Below are positions 20,342-32,706 of a stretch of DNA of 64,000 bases, in pieces. The notes beneath the pieces are model-generated. The model was not told where the DNA came from and searched no databases. It saw nothing but the letters and a program-made list of their open reading frames with translations. This DNA comes from Auriscalpium vulgare (taxonomy: Eukaryota > Basidiomycota > Agaricomycetes > Russulales > Auriscalpiaceae): contig JAHBBC010000040.1 of the NCBI GenBank assembly GCA_019915015.1, forward strand, positions 124,001 to 188,000. The letters run 5' to 3'. A program made the position numbers and the translations under genes. Position 1 is the first letter of the stretch; every line of letters starts with the position of its first letter.

Positions 20342-22333
20342 TCAACACGTAAAGTTCAGCTTGAGCGCGCGCAAAGCGAAATGAAGGCAAGCCACGCACA
20401 TGACCTCGTCCTCATATTCCGTGTGGTCTCTGACCCGCAGATGAATCATGGGCAGTGCAAAGACCAATCCGGCAACAAGCAGCACCCATGTCGAGATGAA
20501 GATGTTCATATATCTGTGCGCGCCGCCGCTCAATCGCCCGCTCCACGCAGACATGAACATAGCACTCACGGGATTTTGACCGCATCCGCGCGCCACACGC
20601 CCGCGGCGCCTGCGGACTGGATGGATTTGTCTAGTGCGCGCGCGCGAATCAGCCGGCGAAACGGGAGCGCGGGGGAGGCAATACGCACAGAAGCCGGTAA
20701 AGTACGCGAGCTTCGCGGGGTCGTTCGACATGGCGCCCATCATCCAGTATGCCGTGGTCTGCCACATCGCATCGAGCAGCCCGCATACGATGTACAGCAG
20801 CACGTGTGCGGCATACGGCGGGTCATCTATGTCCATCTTGTCAGAGTCAGGCGGGATTGATTCCCGGGTATAGTGTCTGTGCCAATCCGTCAAGAAGCGG
20901 CAGGGCGCGGGCGATTGGGTTTGTGTACCTTTGATAGAAGTATGCCCATGTATGGACGACGAAGACGAAAAGCAGGAGGATTGCCCAAGCGGCGAACGCG
21001 CGGAAGCGCCGAGTGTACTGGTGTTGATCGAGCAGCAGGCCAATCGACACGGAGCCGATGATCTGGGCAAGCCAGTACACCAGGTTGTTCAGCGACCTGG
21101 CGCGGATATTGAAAAGAGCGGCGTTATAGTCGTTAAATTCTGTGCGGCACGGTCAGACCGCGTCGAGCGCTTGGAGCAGAGGAGATACTCACGCCATGTG
21201 TAAAACCAATTAGAGGCGAAGAACATGGGAAAGAGCAGCACGATAAGGGGATCCGTTCGCAGAGCGACATACAGGCCGTAAAACTCAGTCTTCCATGACG
21301 GTTGCCGTGGGGTCGTCACCTTGGTTCCGTCCGTCCGAATCATCTTGTCCGGGTCCGCCATAAGAAACGGAATAATCACGCCCAAGCCCGTCAGGGTCAG
21401 AAATCCGATCTGTGCGGGAATGCTAAGCGCCAACGCCGCCGGACAATGGAGTCCGCACTCACATAGGTGCCATTTCCGACTGGCAGTGTCGCGCGAGGTC
21501 AGCGCACTTTGATCTACCGCGCGCACAAGGATAAGACACATACCCGCATTCTCCTGCCAAATACGAGTTGATTAGCTGAAAAGCCTAATACCGTGGGTGC
21601 TAACGGCACCTTCGAATCGTGATTCTGGCCCAGGGCAACAGAGGCGCCGATGACGCCCCCCAAATTGAAGATGGACCAGAAGATGGCAATGAAGCCGCCC
21701 TTTTGTGACTCCGTGGGATACGCGAGCATGAGCGAGCCCTGCGCCGTCCAGAGCAAGCCCGCACAGATGCCGAGAATGGCCCCCGCGCCTATGACGAAGC
21801 CACCAGCGTCGGAATGGATGTTGACGACGCTGTGTGCGGTCAGCGCGCGGAGAGAGCGGGACGGGGTGACAGGGACTGACAGATACGAGGAGATGTAGAT
21901 GCAGTAGCCCGAGCTGCCCAGCAGCAGCGTCAGCCTGGGGCCGAGGACGTTATTTATGGACCTAGTGGCGGCGGTCAGCTGTGTTCGCGCGGGAATATGT
22001 TGGCGGCACGCACCCGGCAAAGAAGGCAGCGACCGCGAATGTCGCGTAAAGGGTTGAATTGGCGTTGGCGCTGGTCTCGCTGTCAAGCTGCCCACCCGCG
22101 CCCAAGCCGTTGAGCGCGTTGAACAGCCCGGGGCACATGAAGCACACGAAGCCGAGCAGCACGACCTGCACGTAGGGGTTGTAGTACACGCCCCGGATGC
22201 CCGTCGGCCGCTCGTAGAACTCGGGCAGGAACTGCGAGGCGGTGTCGTTGAAGCTGGTGCCGCTTCCGTATCCGCTGGCCCCCGCAGAGTGTCGGCGCGC
22301 CTTGGGCTCGACGGGCGGCGGGGCGTCCGCCAT
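20342..22333 (-). CDS. UNC93-like MFS membrane protein
   Basis: Ten exons: 22014-22333, 21881-21961, 21610-21829, 21544-21553 (10 bp), 21463-21479 (17 bp), 21193-21409, 20929-21139, 20689-20876, 20570-20630 and 20342-20513, giving 499 codons. Start at 22333 (MADAPPPVEPKARR); the frame allows 22459. After a hydrophilic N-terminus come RGVYYNPYVQVVLLGFVCF and GLFNALNGLGAGG, diagnostic of the UNC93/DUF895 group, then about eleven hydrophobic segments (LWTAQGSLMLAYPTE; GFIAIFWSIFNLGGVIGA; FGLYV-type loop; VLLYIVCGLLDAMWQ; ISTWVLLVAGLVFALP). Fungal members are integral membrane proteins, probable transporters or channel regulators of unknown substrate. Both tiny exons are needed to keep ENAVGNGTYIGFL in frame. 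Confidence 0.88.
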
Positions 22334-23719
22334 CGCGGGGGGCTCTGTGATGTCGTGGGACGACACGGCGGGCGAGCAGGCGTCAGCGCGGCGCTGGGGG
22401 TTGGAGGGAGACGGTCGGGCGGTAGTGGGCGTCCATGGGGACTGTGGACTATATAACAAGCTCTCGTTTACAGCATCAGCAACTTACCGCGGATGGAATC
22501 CGAAGCGGCTAGGGCCGGCGAGCGCTGCCTTATCGACGTTCCTGACATATTTTATATTCCCCCGCCAATGTCACCCGACGTCGCAGCCCGATTTCCACGA
22601 CAACACGCCCCCATCACCGTGCAATGGCCACCCAAAACGCGCACTGAACTTTGTCCGTCGCTGCCACCCGGCAGACGCCCACTGCAAATTTGCGGGATCG
22701 CGGAACAGATCTCGGGCGTCCCGCCTGATCTGCTTGTACCAATTAGTTTCTATAGGATTGTCGAACATCCTTTGTCCAGGGCAATCACGCAAGTATATCA
22801 TCGTACACACCTGTACACACTCGCCTTGACACACTGACAGGACAGTGGCTGGGAGATCATGCCAGTTGTATGCCTCGGATGTTTGGCAACAGTCAATGTC
22901 TCTGTATGTATAAATTTTGAGACTGCCGCTTCCTTGGTCAGTCTCAGACGACCAAGAATCCTTTGTTCGACAACCCCCTGCTTCATCGACGTCGGAGAGG
23001 TCTACTGGAAGCGATAATCCACTCGACCTAGCCTGACAATACATCATATATACAGGTATACATATTTCGGAAGACGTTCGCCGCGCGTGTGAAACCGCGA
23101 GCAAAAATTGGAGGATATCGAGAACTTTGTTGCTGGTCCCCCTCCTTCCTTCAATTACATGCATACGGTGAACGGAGGCAGTCAACGGAGGCATCAACCG
23201 GGGCGTGGCGAAGGGACCCGGGGAGGTTCGGAGTAGCTCAACCGCAGCTCGTCAGCCACGCACTGCGCTTCGGAATTGCCCTAGTGATCACTTTGGCCCT
23301 TACCCACTGCCCCTACTCTCTTTCTTCATCCCATAACGACAGGCAGGACTGCAGGACCTCTGAAGTACGCCAGTGCTGATTTTGCGCCGGCTCCTCGCCT
23401 CTCCTCGCCCTCACAACGACTATGTGCCAAACACACCAATACGACCGTCGAATGCACCCGAAAGCTTAAACAGTACGGCCAGCGAGCTGCCTACGTTCAG
23501 TTTAGTCCGCATTCTCCACGACATATACGACCTGGCCATTGTTTTGCATTTTGTTTGTATTTCTCGAATTTTCGAATGGAGTCGTTTCCAAAAGGGCTGT
23601 AATCAGATAAGATCCAAGGCGACTCGGCTCGCTTTCCTCTTGTCCGCGACCATCTCCTTCCATCTCTCCCATCCAAACACGCGCCTAGTTCCAACCCAGT
23701 ACTGGCACTGTCTGCTACG
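22334..23719. other. Divergent intergenic region
   Basis: 1.4 kb between the UNC93-like gene (-) and the aminopeptidase gene (+), presumably carrying both promoters. A minus frame of 208 codons (22,571-23,197) has no family-like sequence and I do not call it. Confidence 0.45.
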
Positions 23720-26346
23720 ATGTCGGACCCGACGACCCAATCCAACTACCTGCAGATCTACACGGTCAACGTAGACTTCGACTGGTCTTTGGACTTTGAA
23801 AAGCGGATCGTCTCGGGATCTGCTACGCACTCGCTGGCGGTGAAGGAAGATGGTGTGTCCGAAGTCATGTATGTCTCAACTGCATCTCCCTTGCGGCTTG
23901 TACTGACAATGTCATAGTTTCGACTCGGCGGACCTAGAGATCGAGAAGGTAGAGGTCGAAGGAAAGCCGGGAACAGTGCGTGGCGCCTCCCTCCGCACAC
24001 GATCGCTCACGAACGAGCGCCCTAGTTCACGCTGGGCACGAAACACGCCGTGATGGGCTCCGCGCTGCACGTCGCGCTACCGGCTGGTCTCACGTCCGGG
24101 TCCTCCATTTCTGTCACTGTCTTCTATCAGACCACCGAGGACGGCACAGCACTCCAATGGCTCGACAAAGAGTGCGTCTGCGCCGCTGTCACGCCCATGC
24201 CTCACTCACACCGCCCAGACAGACGCAGGGAAACCAATTCCCCTACCTATTCAGCCAGTGCCAGCCTATATACGCGCGCGCGCTGGCGCCTCTGCAAGGT
24301 ATGTGCGCCTTCATCAAAGTGCCAAGACCACAGCTAACGGCCTGCAGATACGCCCTCGCTCAAAATAGTCCGTTCTTCCGCATTGCGTCCTCTCGTGCTC
24401 GTTGTGATGCGGTGACAGACCTACACGGCACGCGTGTCCGCCGTCCTCCCCGTCCTGCTCTCAGCCATCCGCATATCTCCACCCTCCGAAGGCCCTGCCC
24501 ACGACGGCAAAGTCATCGGCCAAGAGCGTGTCACCTACACGTACAAACAGGTCAGAATTCACTACCAGCGAGGGTGACATGCACAGCTTACGCCAACCTT
24601 GTCAGCCTGTCGGGATACCGTCGTACTTGATTGCGATCGCCAGCGGCAATCTGAGATATCGCCCGTTTGCTGCGATAGAGGGGAAGACTTGGAAGACGGG
24701 CGTTTGGGCAGAGCCCGAGCTCCTTGACACATCCCATTGGGAATTCAGCGAGGACACCGCGCGGTATGACCGCCACACATCTGCGAGCGATGAATGTCTG
24801 AATGATATGCCCAGGTTCTTGGCGAAGGAAGAGGAAATTGTCGGCGACTACAAGTTCGGAGTGTACGATCTATTGGTCTTGCCACCGTCATTCCCATATG
24901 GAGGCATGGTTAGTCTGTTCTGCGCCCACTGTCTGCTGCGATGATGACCGCCGGTTACAGGAAAACGCTTGCCTCTCGTTCCTTACACCCAGTACGCACT
25001 CCCGTGGCACCTCCTTGCGCGGCTCTCTGACTCGATGATACGCAGCACTATTGGCCGGGGACCGCTCGCTCGTTGACGTTGTCGTGCACGAGCTCACGCA
25101 CTCGTGGTTCGGAAACGGTATCACGTACGTCTACGTCGCGATCCTGTCTCAGCACACTTATTAATGATGCCTTTCAGCCACGCCCAAGCGACGCACTTCT
25201 GGCTCAACGAAGGCTGGACGACGTACATCGAGCGCTTGCTCCAGCAGTTTCTCCACTCGCCAGCCGAGCGTGGATTTTCCTTTCTCATTGGCTCCACCGC
25301 GCTGTACGACGCGCTCGCGACCTACAACGATCGGCCCAAGTACCAGCGCCTTGTCATCGATTTCGAGTATGGCGAGGACCCGGACGACGCGTACAGCAGC
25401 ATCCCCTACGAGAAGGGCGCGAACTTCCTGCTCTATCTCGGTGCGCACGATCCTTCACGCAGGACGCAGAGCTGCGCAGCTGACCTTTGCGCGCAGAGAA
25501 GACGCTGGGTGGGCTGGACGTGTTCCTGCCCTACATCCGGGACTACGTTGCGACGTTCCAGGGCCGGAGCATCACCACGTTCGACTGGAAAGACCACCTC
25601 TACGGTTACTTCAAGAATCATGGCGGTGAGGAGAAGACTCGTGCCCTCGACAGTGTGGACTGGGATGTGAGCCATTTCGCTGATCTGCGTCGATGGACAT
25701 GAATGATGCGGTCTCGCCAGGCGTGGTTCTACGGAGAGGGCACCAAGTTGCCTGTGGAGCCTGAGTATGACACCAGCCTGGCCAAGCCCGCATATGACCT
25801 GGCAGCGCGCTGGGATGCCTCCCGCGCGTCACCGTCTCTCGACTTCAAGCAGTCGGACCTGGACAGCTTCAACTCGAATCAGAAAAGTCTGTCCCACTGT
25901 CCATCGTAGATCACCCTCACGCTCACATTCCTGTACCTCAGTCGCCTTCCTCGAACGTGTCGCCTCCTACCCCGCCCTGCCGTCGTCGCACATCGAGCAG
26001 CTCGGTTCGCTGTACGGCTTTTCTACGGCCACCAACGCAGAGATCCGCCTGCGCTTCTACAACGTCGCGTTCCGCGATCCCGCCGCCGACGCGGCCAAGT
26101 CCCTCGCGACAGGCGCCGTCCAGTGGGTGACGGGCGCCGACGGGACGGGTGTCATCAAAGGCCGCATGAAGTTCTGCCGTGCCGTCTTCAAGGCTGTCAA
26201 CAGAGTGGACGCCCCGCTCGCGAAGAAGTATTTCGCGGACTACAAGACGGCGTTCCATCCGATTGCGAGGAAGTTGATCGAGAAGGTGAGCGGTGCGACT
26301 GTGTTCTGCTGTACGATCGCTGACCGCGCGGTAGGATCTTGCATAA
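23720..26346 (+). CDS. LTA4H/LAP2-like: Leukotriene A4 hydrolase-type M1 aminopeptidase
   Basis: Zinc metallopeptidase of family M1, cytosolic, with aminopeptidase and usually epoxide-hydrolase activity. It starts MSDPTTQSNYLQIY at 23720 and is split by about a dozen short introns. The last exon is only Asp-Leu-Ala-stop, after a 47-bp intron ending at 26,334. In order: FDWSLDFEKRIVSGSA, QPIYARALAPLQDTPSLK, TYTARVSAVLPVLLSA, YLIAIASGNLRYR, substrate-binding YGGMENACLSFLTP, zinc motif VVHELTHSWFGN with the distal ligand in NEGWTTYIER, IPYEKGANFLLYL, then the HEAT-like C-terminal domain (AFLERVASYPALP; EIRLRFYNVAFRD; FHPIARKLIEKDLA). The zinc site is HELTH where many homologues have HEISH. It appears complete. 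Confidence 0.92.
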
Positions 26347-26468
26347 TTGTAACACAAAGTAAAATGGATTGCAGCCAGTGAATGTAGCAATAAGAGGATT
26401 GGAAGAACCAAGATGACATTATTATCAGCCAATGACGACCTGTAGTAAGTAGTATACATCGGCATCCA

Positions 26469-27841
26469 TCACTTGAATCCTCCCCAAATATCACCGAAAA
26501 CGTCGTCCTTCTTCGGCGCAGCTGCCGGCGTCGACGAAGCCCACAAATTACCGCCCGCACCTGCTCCCGGCGCCGGGGCCGGCGACCCCCAGATGTCGTT
26601 CGTATTGGCCAAGGGCGCCGCTGGCGCGCCCCAGACGTTGCTCTGCGCTGGCGCCGGGGCCGGGGCGGGCTGGCCCCACGCCTGCCCGACATTCCACGCC
26701 GCGGCCGGCTGGGCGCCCTGCGGATTCGCGTTGGAAAACGGTGCAGCGGGCGGGGCGGGCTGGCCCCACGGCGACTGCGCCTGGGGCTGCGCGGGCACGG
26801 CGTACGCGCCGAACGCGGGCTGCGCCGGTTGCGCCGCTGGCGTCGAGAAGAGCGAGAGGATGTCGTTTTTCACGTCTTTCTTCGGCGCAGTGGATGCGGA
26901 GCCATTCGGAGAGGCGACCGCCGGTGCGTGGAAGTCGAGCGAGAAGAGGTCGTTTTCGGGGGCTTTCGGCTGGGCGGTGCGTTTGCACTTGAGGGGCTGG
27001 AGGGAGGGCAGGGGCTGCCCTGGCTGCGGCGGGCTGCTGGCCGCGTAGATGCTGTGTCGATAGCAGTTGATGGGGCTGAGGTTGACGCGTGGTGATGGGA
27101 GGCGTAAGGACGGGTGGGACGGCCTGGCGGGTGGAGGCGCTGATTGATGAGGACTGCGCGTGAGACGATGGCGGCGGCGCTGGGGCTGAAGGAGCGGCGC
27201 CGCCGTTGTCCAGGACGGCAGGGTCCGAAGGTGGAGGACCGTCCATGGCCCACCGCCGCGATTCGTACTTCGAGCGAATGAAAGACTCCATCTTGCTGCG
27301 AACCAACAGGTACATTAGCCAGGGTCCAACGTCGAAAACAGGCAAACGCACTGGTCCGGAGGAATATGACCTGGCTTCAGATGGGCTTCCCAGTACAGAT
27401 TCGCTAGACGGTTGCCCCACTTCTGGATCGACTAGATGTGCTGTGGCTCAGCTACCACGGACTTTGCACTGGGAGAAGGAGGTACGCGACGTACGTCCAT
27501 CTGCTCAGGTGTCCATGTGTCCAGGTCGATGGACTTGACTTTGCTGATGTGCGTGCCCATTCCTCGATGGATTCCAGAGCAGCGAATGCATAGAAAGACG
27601 CCACTAAAGCCCAATCAATCAGCAGTCTCTTCATCGTGCCACTGTGTTTGCTCACAGGTTCCACGAAGCCCATCGAGGATCTATGCACGCGACGACATTG
27701 AGCTGATGGTGACGGAGCACCAAATGCACCTGGCTCACCATTGTGTTTGCAGTCTGAGCAGACCCTGTTCTCTGGCCGCTTGACAAGCTCCCTCAGCGTC
27801 CTTGCGTTCTTATCCGTTGTTGCCTTGTCTTGCCGGGACAT
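26469..27841 (-). CDS. ArfGAP, SMAP/Age2-like
   Basis: GTPase-activating protein for ARF small GTPases in vesicle traffic. Start at 27841 ([19 protein letters not shown]). Exons encode [18 protein letters not shown], then [27 protein letters not shown], giving a CX2C-X16-CX2C zinc finger with the catalytic Arg in the IHRGMG segment. Next come [18 protein letters not shown] and [19 protein letters not shown], completing the domain. The C-terminal half is low-complexity, rich in Pro, Ala, Gln and Asn, with repeated acidic-hydrophobic motifs ENDLFSLDF and KNDILSLFS, and ends [12 protein letters not shown]. These motifs and the layout match SMAP1/Age2, which bind clathrin or adaptors. Introns are 50-65 bp. 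Confidence 0.88.
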
Positions 27842-27987
27842 GTCTGTACACGATGATGGTGGGTTGAATGCGAGCGGCCGCACGGCTTGGATACAAGGGC
27901 ATTTCGGGCCATATTAGTCAGCAAATGGTCCAAAATCGCGAATTCTTCTTGTCGCGTCGGCCAGCACGCCAACGACGACGAGCTCAC
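27842..27987. promoter_or_regulatory. 146-bp divergent promoter
   Basis: The start codons of the ArfGAP (-) and mL38 (+) genes are only 146 bp apart, so both promoters and 5' leaders must share this stretch. Confidence 0.65.
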
Positions 27988-29541
27988 ATGCTCTCCCTTC
28001 GTCGTCTTCCAAGGCTCCAGCCAGGCTCACTTTCTAGGGCCAACGCGACCGTTGCCCCTGCTGCCTCTGCGGACGCGCCAGCTGCTGCTTCTCCGCCCCC
28101 GCCAAAGCCTGAAGCTGCCAATGCTGCACCAGAAACCCCCTCCGCTTCACCTGAAAAGGCCAGCGCACGAGGTCGCCGTCGATGGCCAACACATCGCCCG
28201 TCTATAACTATTGAACGTCCTCGCGAATGGCGCCGACCAGTCGCGCCAGGTGTCATTCCAGCCTACGATGAGGCTTTGCGCCTGCTCCAGTGGGACTCGC
28301 ACGCCGTGCAGACTGAGGCGAACGAGCTTCGTGAACGCTTGGACAAGGAGAACGTGGCGGAAGACGAAGCGACAGTTTTGCGGGAGAAGCTCGACGTTCT
28401 CGATGTCATGTCGAAGGTCAATTTGCCAGATGTTCGCTGGAAGGCAGCGAACGGCATGGGTGCGTGCCATGTTACTACAAGCCATATATCATATACTCAC
28501 AACCAAATCAGCGGACATGAACCAGACCGTGTATCGACATCTCGTTGAGCAGAGGTGGCGCGAAGAGGGGTCTCTCAGCCTGCTCGTACGTTAGCCAACT
28601 CTGCCCATCTCAGTTTCTCTTCATCTCATCCACAGATGGAACGCGTTCACCAAATGAAAGTCATTCCTGATGTGGTGCCCGACCTTCACCCGTCTCTCGA
28701 CCTGCGGTTGAACTTCCCGGAGCCGCCTCCCGAGGATCCGTTCAAACGCTCCCGCATTAAGAGGAAGTATCTGCCTGTAGAGCCTGGTGTCTATCTATTG
28801 AATGAACAGGTACATATTTCGTTTCTTGCTGGGACGCGGAAGTAAATGACAATTATGTGCGTCAGACTCGACGGCCGCCGCGCATATACACAACTGTGTT
28901 CCATACAGAGCCGCGACTCTACACTCTGCTCATGATCGATGCCGGTATGTTCTTCATCTTTATCTGCTTCGAAGAACCCTTACGACGTACGGTATCAGAT
29001 GTCCCGGACGTTGAAAACGGATCGTTCACGACGTTTCTGCATTGGCTCCAGTCAGTGACCTTTATGAGCTCTGTGAATACCCTACTAACCGCGCATCAGT
29101 CCCAATATTACACTGTCGGCCAACACTCCCTTCCCGCTGCCCGCACCGAACACCCACACCCCCTACATCCCGCCACACCCTGCGCGCGGCACGCCGTATC
29201 ATCGCTACGTACTACTTCTGCTCCCGCACGCCTCACCAAATGCGGTCATCTCGCCCGGGCCCATCGAACGGCAAGGATTTGATGTACGCAAGTTTGTCGA
29301 GGAGCATAACCTGCAGTTGGGTACGTTCAAAGAGGGTGGCGGCGGCGGCGCCCACATGTGGCGCGCTGTGTGGGATGAAGAGAGTTCGCGGATATGGCGG
29401 GATGTGCTCAGTGCGTTATTACTTTGCTGATATCTCGACCACTGATTGATTGATTGTGCAGAGCAACCTGAGCCGAAGTTTGGCTTCGAGCCGAAGCACA
29501 ATCCTTATGCCGAGTTCAAGGGCAGGAAAAAGTACATCTAG
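27988..29541 (+). CDS. MRPL35: Mitochondrial ribosomal protein mL38 (MRPL35-like)
   Basis: Large-subunit mitoribosomal protein with a phosphatidylethanolamine-binding-protein (PEBP) fold. Starts MLSLRRLPRLQPGSLSRAN, a mitochondrial presequence, followed by an Ala/Pro-rich linker. Family segments: RPREWRRPVAPGVIPAYDEA, LLQWDSHAVQTEANELRER, NLPDVRWKAANGM, VYRHLVEQRWREEGSL and MERVHQMKVIPDVVPDLHPS. The PEBP domain follows: TVFHTEPRLYTLLMID, DVPDVENGSFTTFLHWLQ, GTPYHRYVLLLL and RQGFDVRKFVEEHNL. It ends KHNPYAEFKGRKKYI at TAG 29,541. Introns interrupt after ANGM, SLSLL, LLNEQ, LLMIDA, FLHWLQ and near the end, all about 50-60 bp. Confidence 0.9.
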
Positions 29542-29749
29542 ACATATGTGACGCAGTCGCATTGCTGGCGATTTTCGATATATCCTCTCTTTTAATGTCA
29601 CTTGCAACTACGCCGCTCCCACTCACACCTGACCACCTGGATACAACCCTCATGACCCTCGCACACACAGTTCTGTTTATGATCTGTCGCATTTATATCA
29701 TTGAATCTAAATTCTAGGTTCGTTCTCCATTGTTGTATCTCTCCCAGGC
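29542..29749. other. 3' flank of mL38
   Basis: AT-richer stretch, probably 3' UTR. Nothing else seen. Confidence 0.4.
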
Positions 29750-30016
29750 TCACGGGCGACCAGCAACATATTCAGTCTCGACCGTGCGGCCTGAAGCTGC
29801 CTCGACTGCACGGCCACTTTTGTAGTTCTCTCTTATCATCATTTCCTTGAGCCCCGCCTTTCTTCCGCCGACCCTGTAGCTGCTCTTTGGGTTGTCGACT
29901 GAGGGGGCTTTATACCTCGTGAGCTGATCACGGCCATCACCTTCGTTCCAACGCATCGGTCCGTACTTTTTGCCATTAAAAACCTGTGCGTCTGAAACCC
30001 ACATGTTGGCATGCAT
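29750..30016 (-). CDS. Hypothetical protein or exon remnant
   Basis: 88-codon open frame with balanced, charged composition: QVFNGKKYGPMRWNEGDGRD, LTRYKAPSVDNPKSSYRVGG, KAGLKEMMIRENYKSG. Its first codons coincide with a possible 3' splice site, and RDHMSLDTSQLRTKPGN on the same strand just upstream may be a preceding exon. Family not recognised. It could be a decayed gene or chance. Confidence 0.25.
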   Translation of the reverse strand: MHANMWVSDAQVFNGKKYGPMRWNEGDGRDQLTRYKAPSVDNPKSSYRVGGRKAGLKEMMIRENYKSGRAVEAASGRTVETEYVAGRP

Positions 30017-30729
30017 GTCATTCTTTTTAGTGCTAAGGCCTGTTGCCCGGTTTCGTTCGGAGCTGTGAGGTGTCTAGCGACATGTGATCTCGGCCGTCAA
30101 ATCCGCTAGGCTGATTGCTGCGAGCCTTGACGAGCGTAATGGTCTCTGAGCCGGGGTCTCTCGGCTCATCGTTCCTTGATGCTGTTGCTGCTCGTTTTGA
30201 CGGAAGTCAACAGCAGAGATTTGTTTTTCGACACTTCGCTCAGGATTGCGACGCTCTTTTGGTCTTCATTGCTAACACCGGGTATGCACGTGCGCTCTTG
30301 GGTCATTAATGTAAGCCTCGGGAAAGTCGCTGGCGAATTAAGTTATTGTCCCTCGACTCCTAGGCACTTGCATTACTATTGTCCTTGCAGGTCTCTCCGC
30401 GGCTGTGTATCTAGCGTCTGGCAGGCTACGACGGCGTGCCGGGCTGCGATAGAAGCACTTAGGTCGCGAATGGCGACGAAGACAAAGCCATTGACATTGC
30501 CTGGATACGTACATACTTGCAGGTCGGCGGCTGTGCTCGGTACTCCCCGAGGGCTATATTCTTTTTGTCCCTTACATCCATAAAACGCAATACTGTATAC
30601 AACGCCTGTTTCTCCACCACAAGTTCTCAAATCTCTTGACACGGTATGCCACTTCCTCTGTTCCTGAGCAAGTAATTGACAATCTTGACGTAGATCTGCG
30701 AGTTTTGTTCGTACCGTTCGCCATATCAG
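30017..30729. other. Intergenic, nothing confident
   Basis: Only short frames; none shows family-like sequence. Confidence 0.35.
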
Positions 30730-32528
30730 AGAACCGCAAGCCACTCGGAACCAAAGTATTGCGACGCTAGCCAAGCGAATCGAGAAGTTTGAATTGTTTG
30801 TGATCGAAGAGATTCAGGAAAAATCAATCGGGTCCGAGTCCAGGCGAGTCAACGTAGAGGTGCGCCACACGCAGTTGTGCTGCAATCAACGTCTGATGAT
30901 CTTCCAGCTATACCGATATGCAAGGCCTCCTTCCTCTCACAACCGCCGTCCATCTCAATGCACCGGTTGCGCCGGGCCCACACTCATACAAACCTCCGTC
31001 CCCATCGTGGTCTACCGTCCCATGGAGAGTCGTTACCACGATTCTGCACTTTGTTGCTCATGGCGATGACTTACACAAGACACAACTTGTAAATGCGACT
31101 CATATCTGTCGAAGCTGGCGTTCCGCAGCGTTGCTCTGTCCAACCTTGTGGACGAATATTCAAGTGTATGCCACCCGAGGTGCAGCCTCTCGCTCTCATG
31201 ATCGAGCGGCCCAGTTCGTGGCGCGAGCGGCTCGGCTGCCCATCAGCATGTCATTAGGATCGGTGCACCTGCACCGCGGGTGGCTCGAGGTTATTTTCCG
31301 CTCATTTTACTGGGTGCAAAAATTCCGCATCGCCTCCTGCACCATCGCAGAAGAAGACCTTTTCTTTCTCCACCACATCCTTGGCTCGCCGGCCCCGCTA
31401 CTCGCGGAGGTGCACCTCGATCTCAACCAGGAGCTCTCGTACAGCATATTGCCTGTGTCCGGCCTTGCTCAAGCCCCGTGCCTCAAGTTTTTTTCCCTGT
31501 GCGGGCAAAATTCCCTCCCCATGCTGTGGAGTGCCTGCTCGCATTGGAAGACGTTGACTCGAATGAATTTGGAGGTCAAAACAAGTGACAACTCCTCAGC
31601 GCAATTTCATGATCTCGACAAGGTCCTTGACTGCTTACGCAGCATAAAAGGCACACTTGAGAAACTCGCTCTGACGCACTTCGGCTTGTGTGTGCCCGAA
31701 GGTCGACCATGCCGGCCCGTGGCACTTCCGAGATTGAAATCCCTCATGATGGAAGGTGACTCCAACGACATCATCCTTCTACTCGCACACCTCGATCTTG
31801 ACGAACGCACGCTCCTGGACCTGGCTCCCGAGAACTCAGATGGCGATGATATCATAGACCTCTTCCTACTGCTAGGCGGCAGACAGGAACGCTTCGTATG
31901 CCTTCGATTCCTTTCCGATGCCGGAGATCATATCGGGTTGGAGGCATACCGCAATTCCCCAGGACACGGCCGCGATTATAGTCTCATGGGAGAACCCCCC
32001 CTGAAAGTCCACATCACATGCCGCGACGAGCACAACGTAGTCTCTGCCGGTATCCAGGTGTTACGGAGCGTGTGTGGAATTCTTCCGGACAAAACGTTGA
32101 CCGTACTTGACATCACGCAGCTTCCACACCTTGAACGTTGGGATTTGCAAACGTGGGAGTACGTTCTGGAGGGCGTGCAGGGTATTCAAGAACTCCGAGC
32201 GAGGGGCAAGGTTGCCGATCAATTATGCGAGGTGTTGGGATGGTGGCGCCCTTCCGTATTCGGTGGTCTGGCCCGAGGCGAACATCGCCAGTATTTCCTC
32301 CCAGATCTGACGGACCTTGTCTTGGAGGACGTCATCCTGCCGGAGTGCTTACCCAAGTACTTACAAGCCCGCGCTGAAGCTGGATGTCCTCTCAGGTCCC
32401 TACGAGCTGCGTTGTGTGCTGAGTCTGAAGCAGAAGTGGATATGTGGCAAGAGTTGCTGCGGCAGATCGTCGATGATCTAGAACTACGAGTATCCGAAAA
32501 TTCAGATGGTAGCGTAGTATGTGTTTAG
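30730..32528 (+). CDS. F-box/LRR protein
   Basis: The main frame opens with ATG 30918 and ends at TAG 32,528 (536 residues). F-box core: STVPWRVVTTILHFVAHGDD, then TQLVNATHICRSWRSAALL and CPTLWTNIQVYATRG. LRR-like segments follow (LAQAPCLKFFSLCGQN; GTLEKLALTHFGLCVPEG; LPRLKSLMMEGDSND; FLPDLTDLVLEDVILPE), ending VDDLELRVSENSDGS. A coiled-coil-like stretch upstream, RNQSIATLAKRIEKFELFV, is probably a 5' exon joined through an intron whose donor I could not fix (candidates GTCCGA or GTGCGC, acceptor near 30,907). No stop interrupts the main exon. Probable SCF adaptor, target unknown. Confidence 0.78.
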
Positions 32529-32706
32529 TTCTCATGTCATTGTATGACGCTAAGTGATAGATATGATACGGGCACTGTTCAGAAGTACAGCGTCAGGCCG
32601 TGTTGGCACCCACGCCGACAAAAAAAAACACTGGAAGATTGAAGGAGAGGGAAAATTAAAAGAATTGTCCACAAACTTGGAACAGTCATCCAGCAACATG
32701 CACTAA

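Noticed and set aside
22571..23197. Minus-strand frame of 208 codons in the UNC93/aminopeptidase spacer
   Set aside because: No family-like sequence, low-complexity composition and a position in a divergent promoter region.
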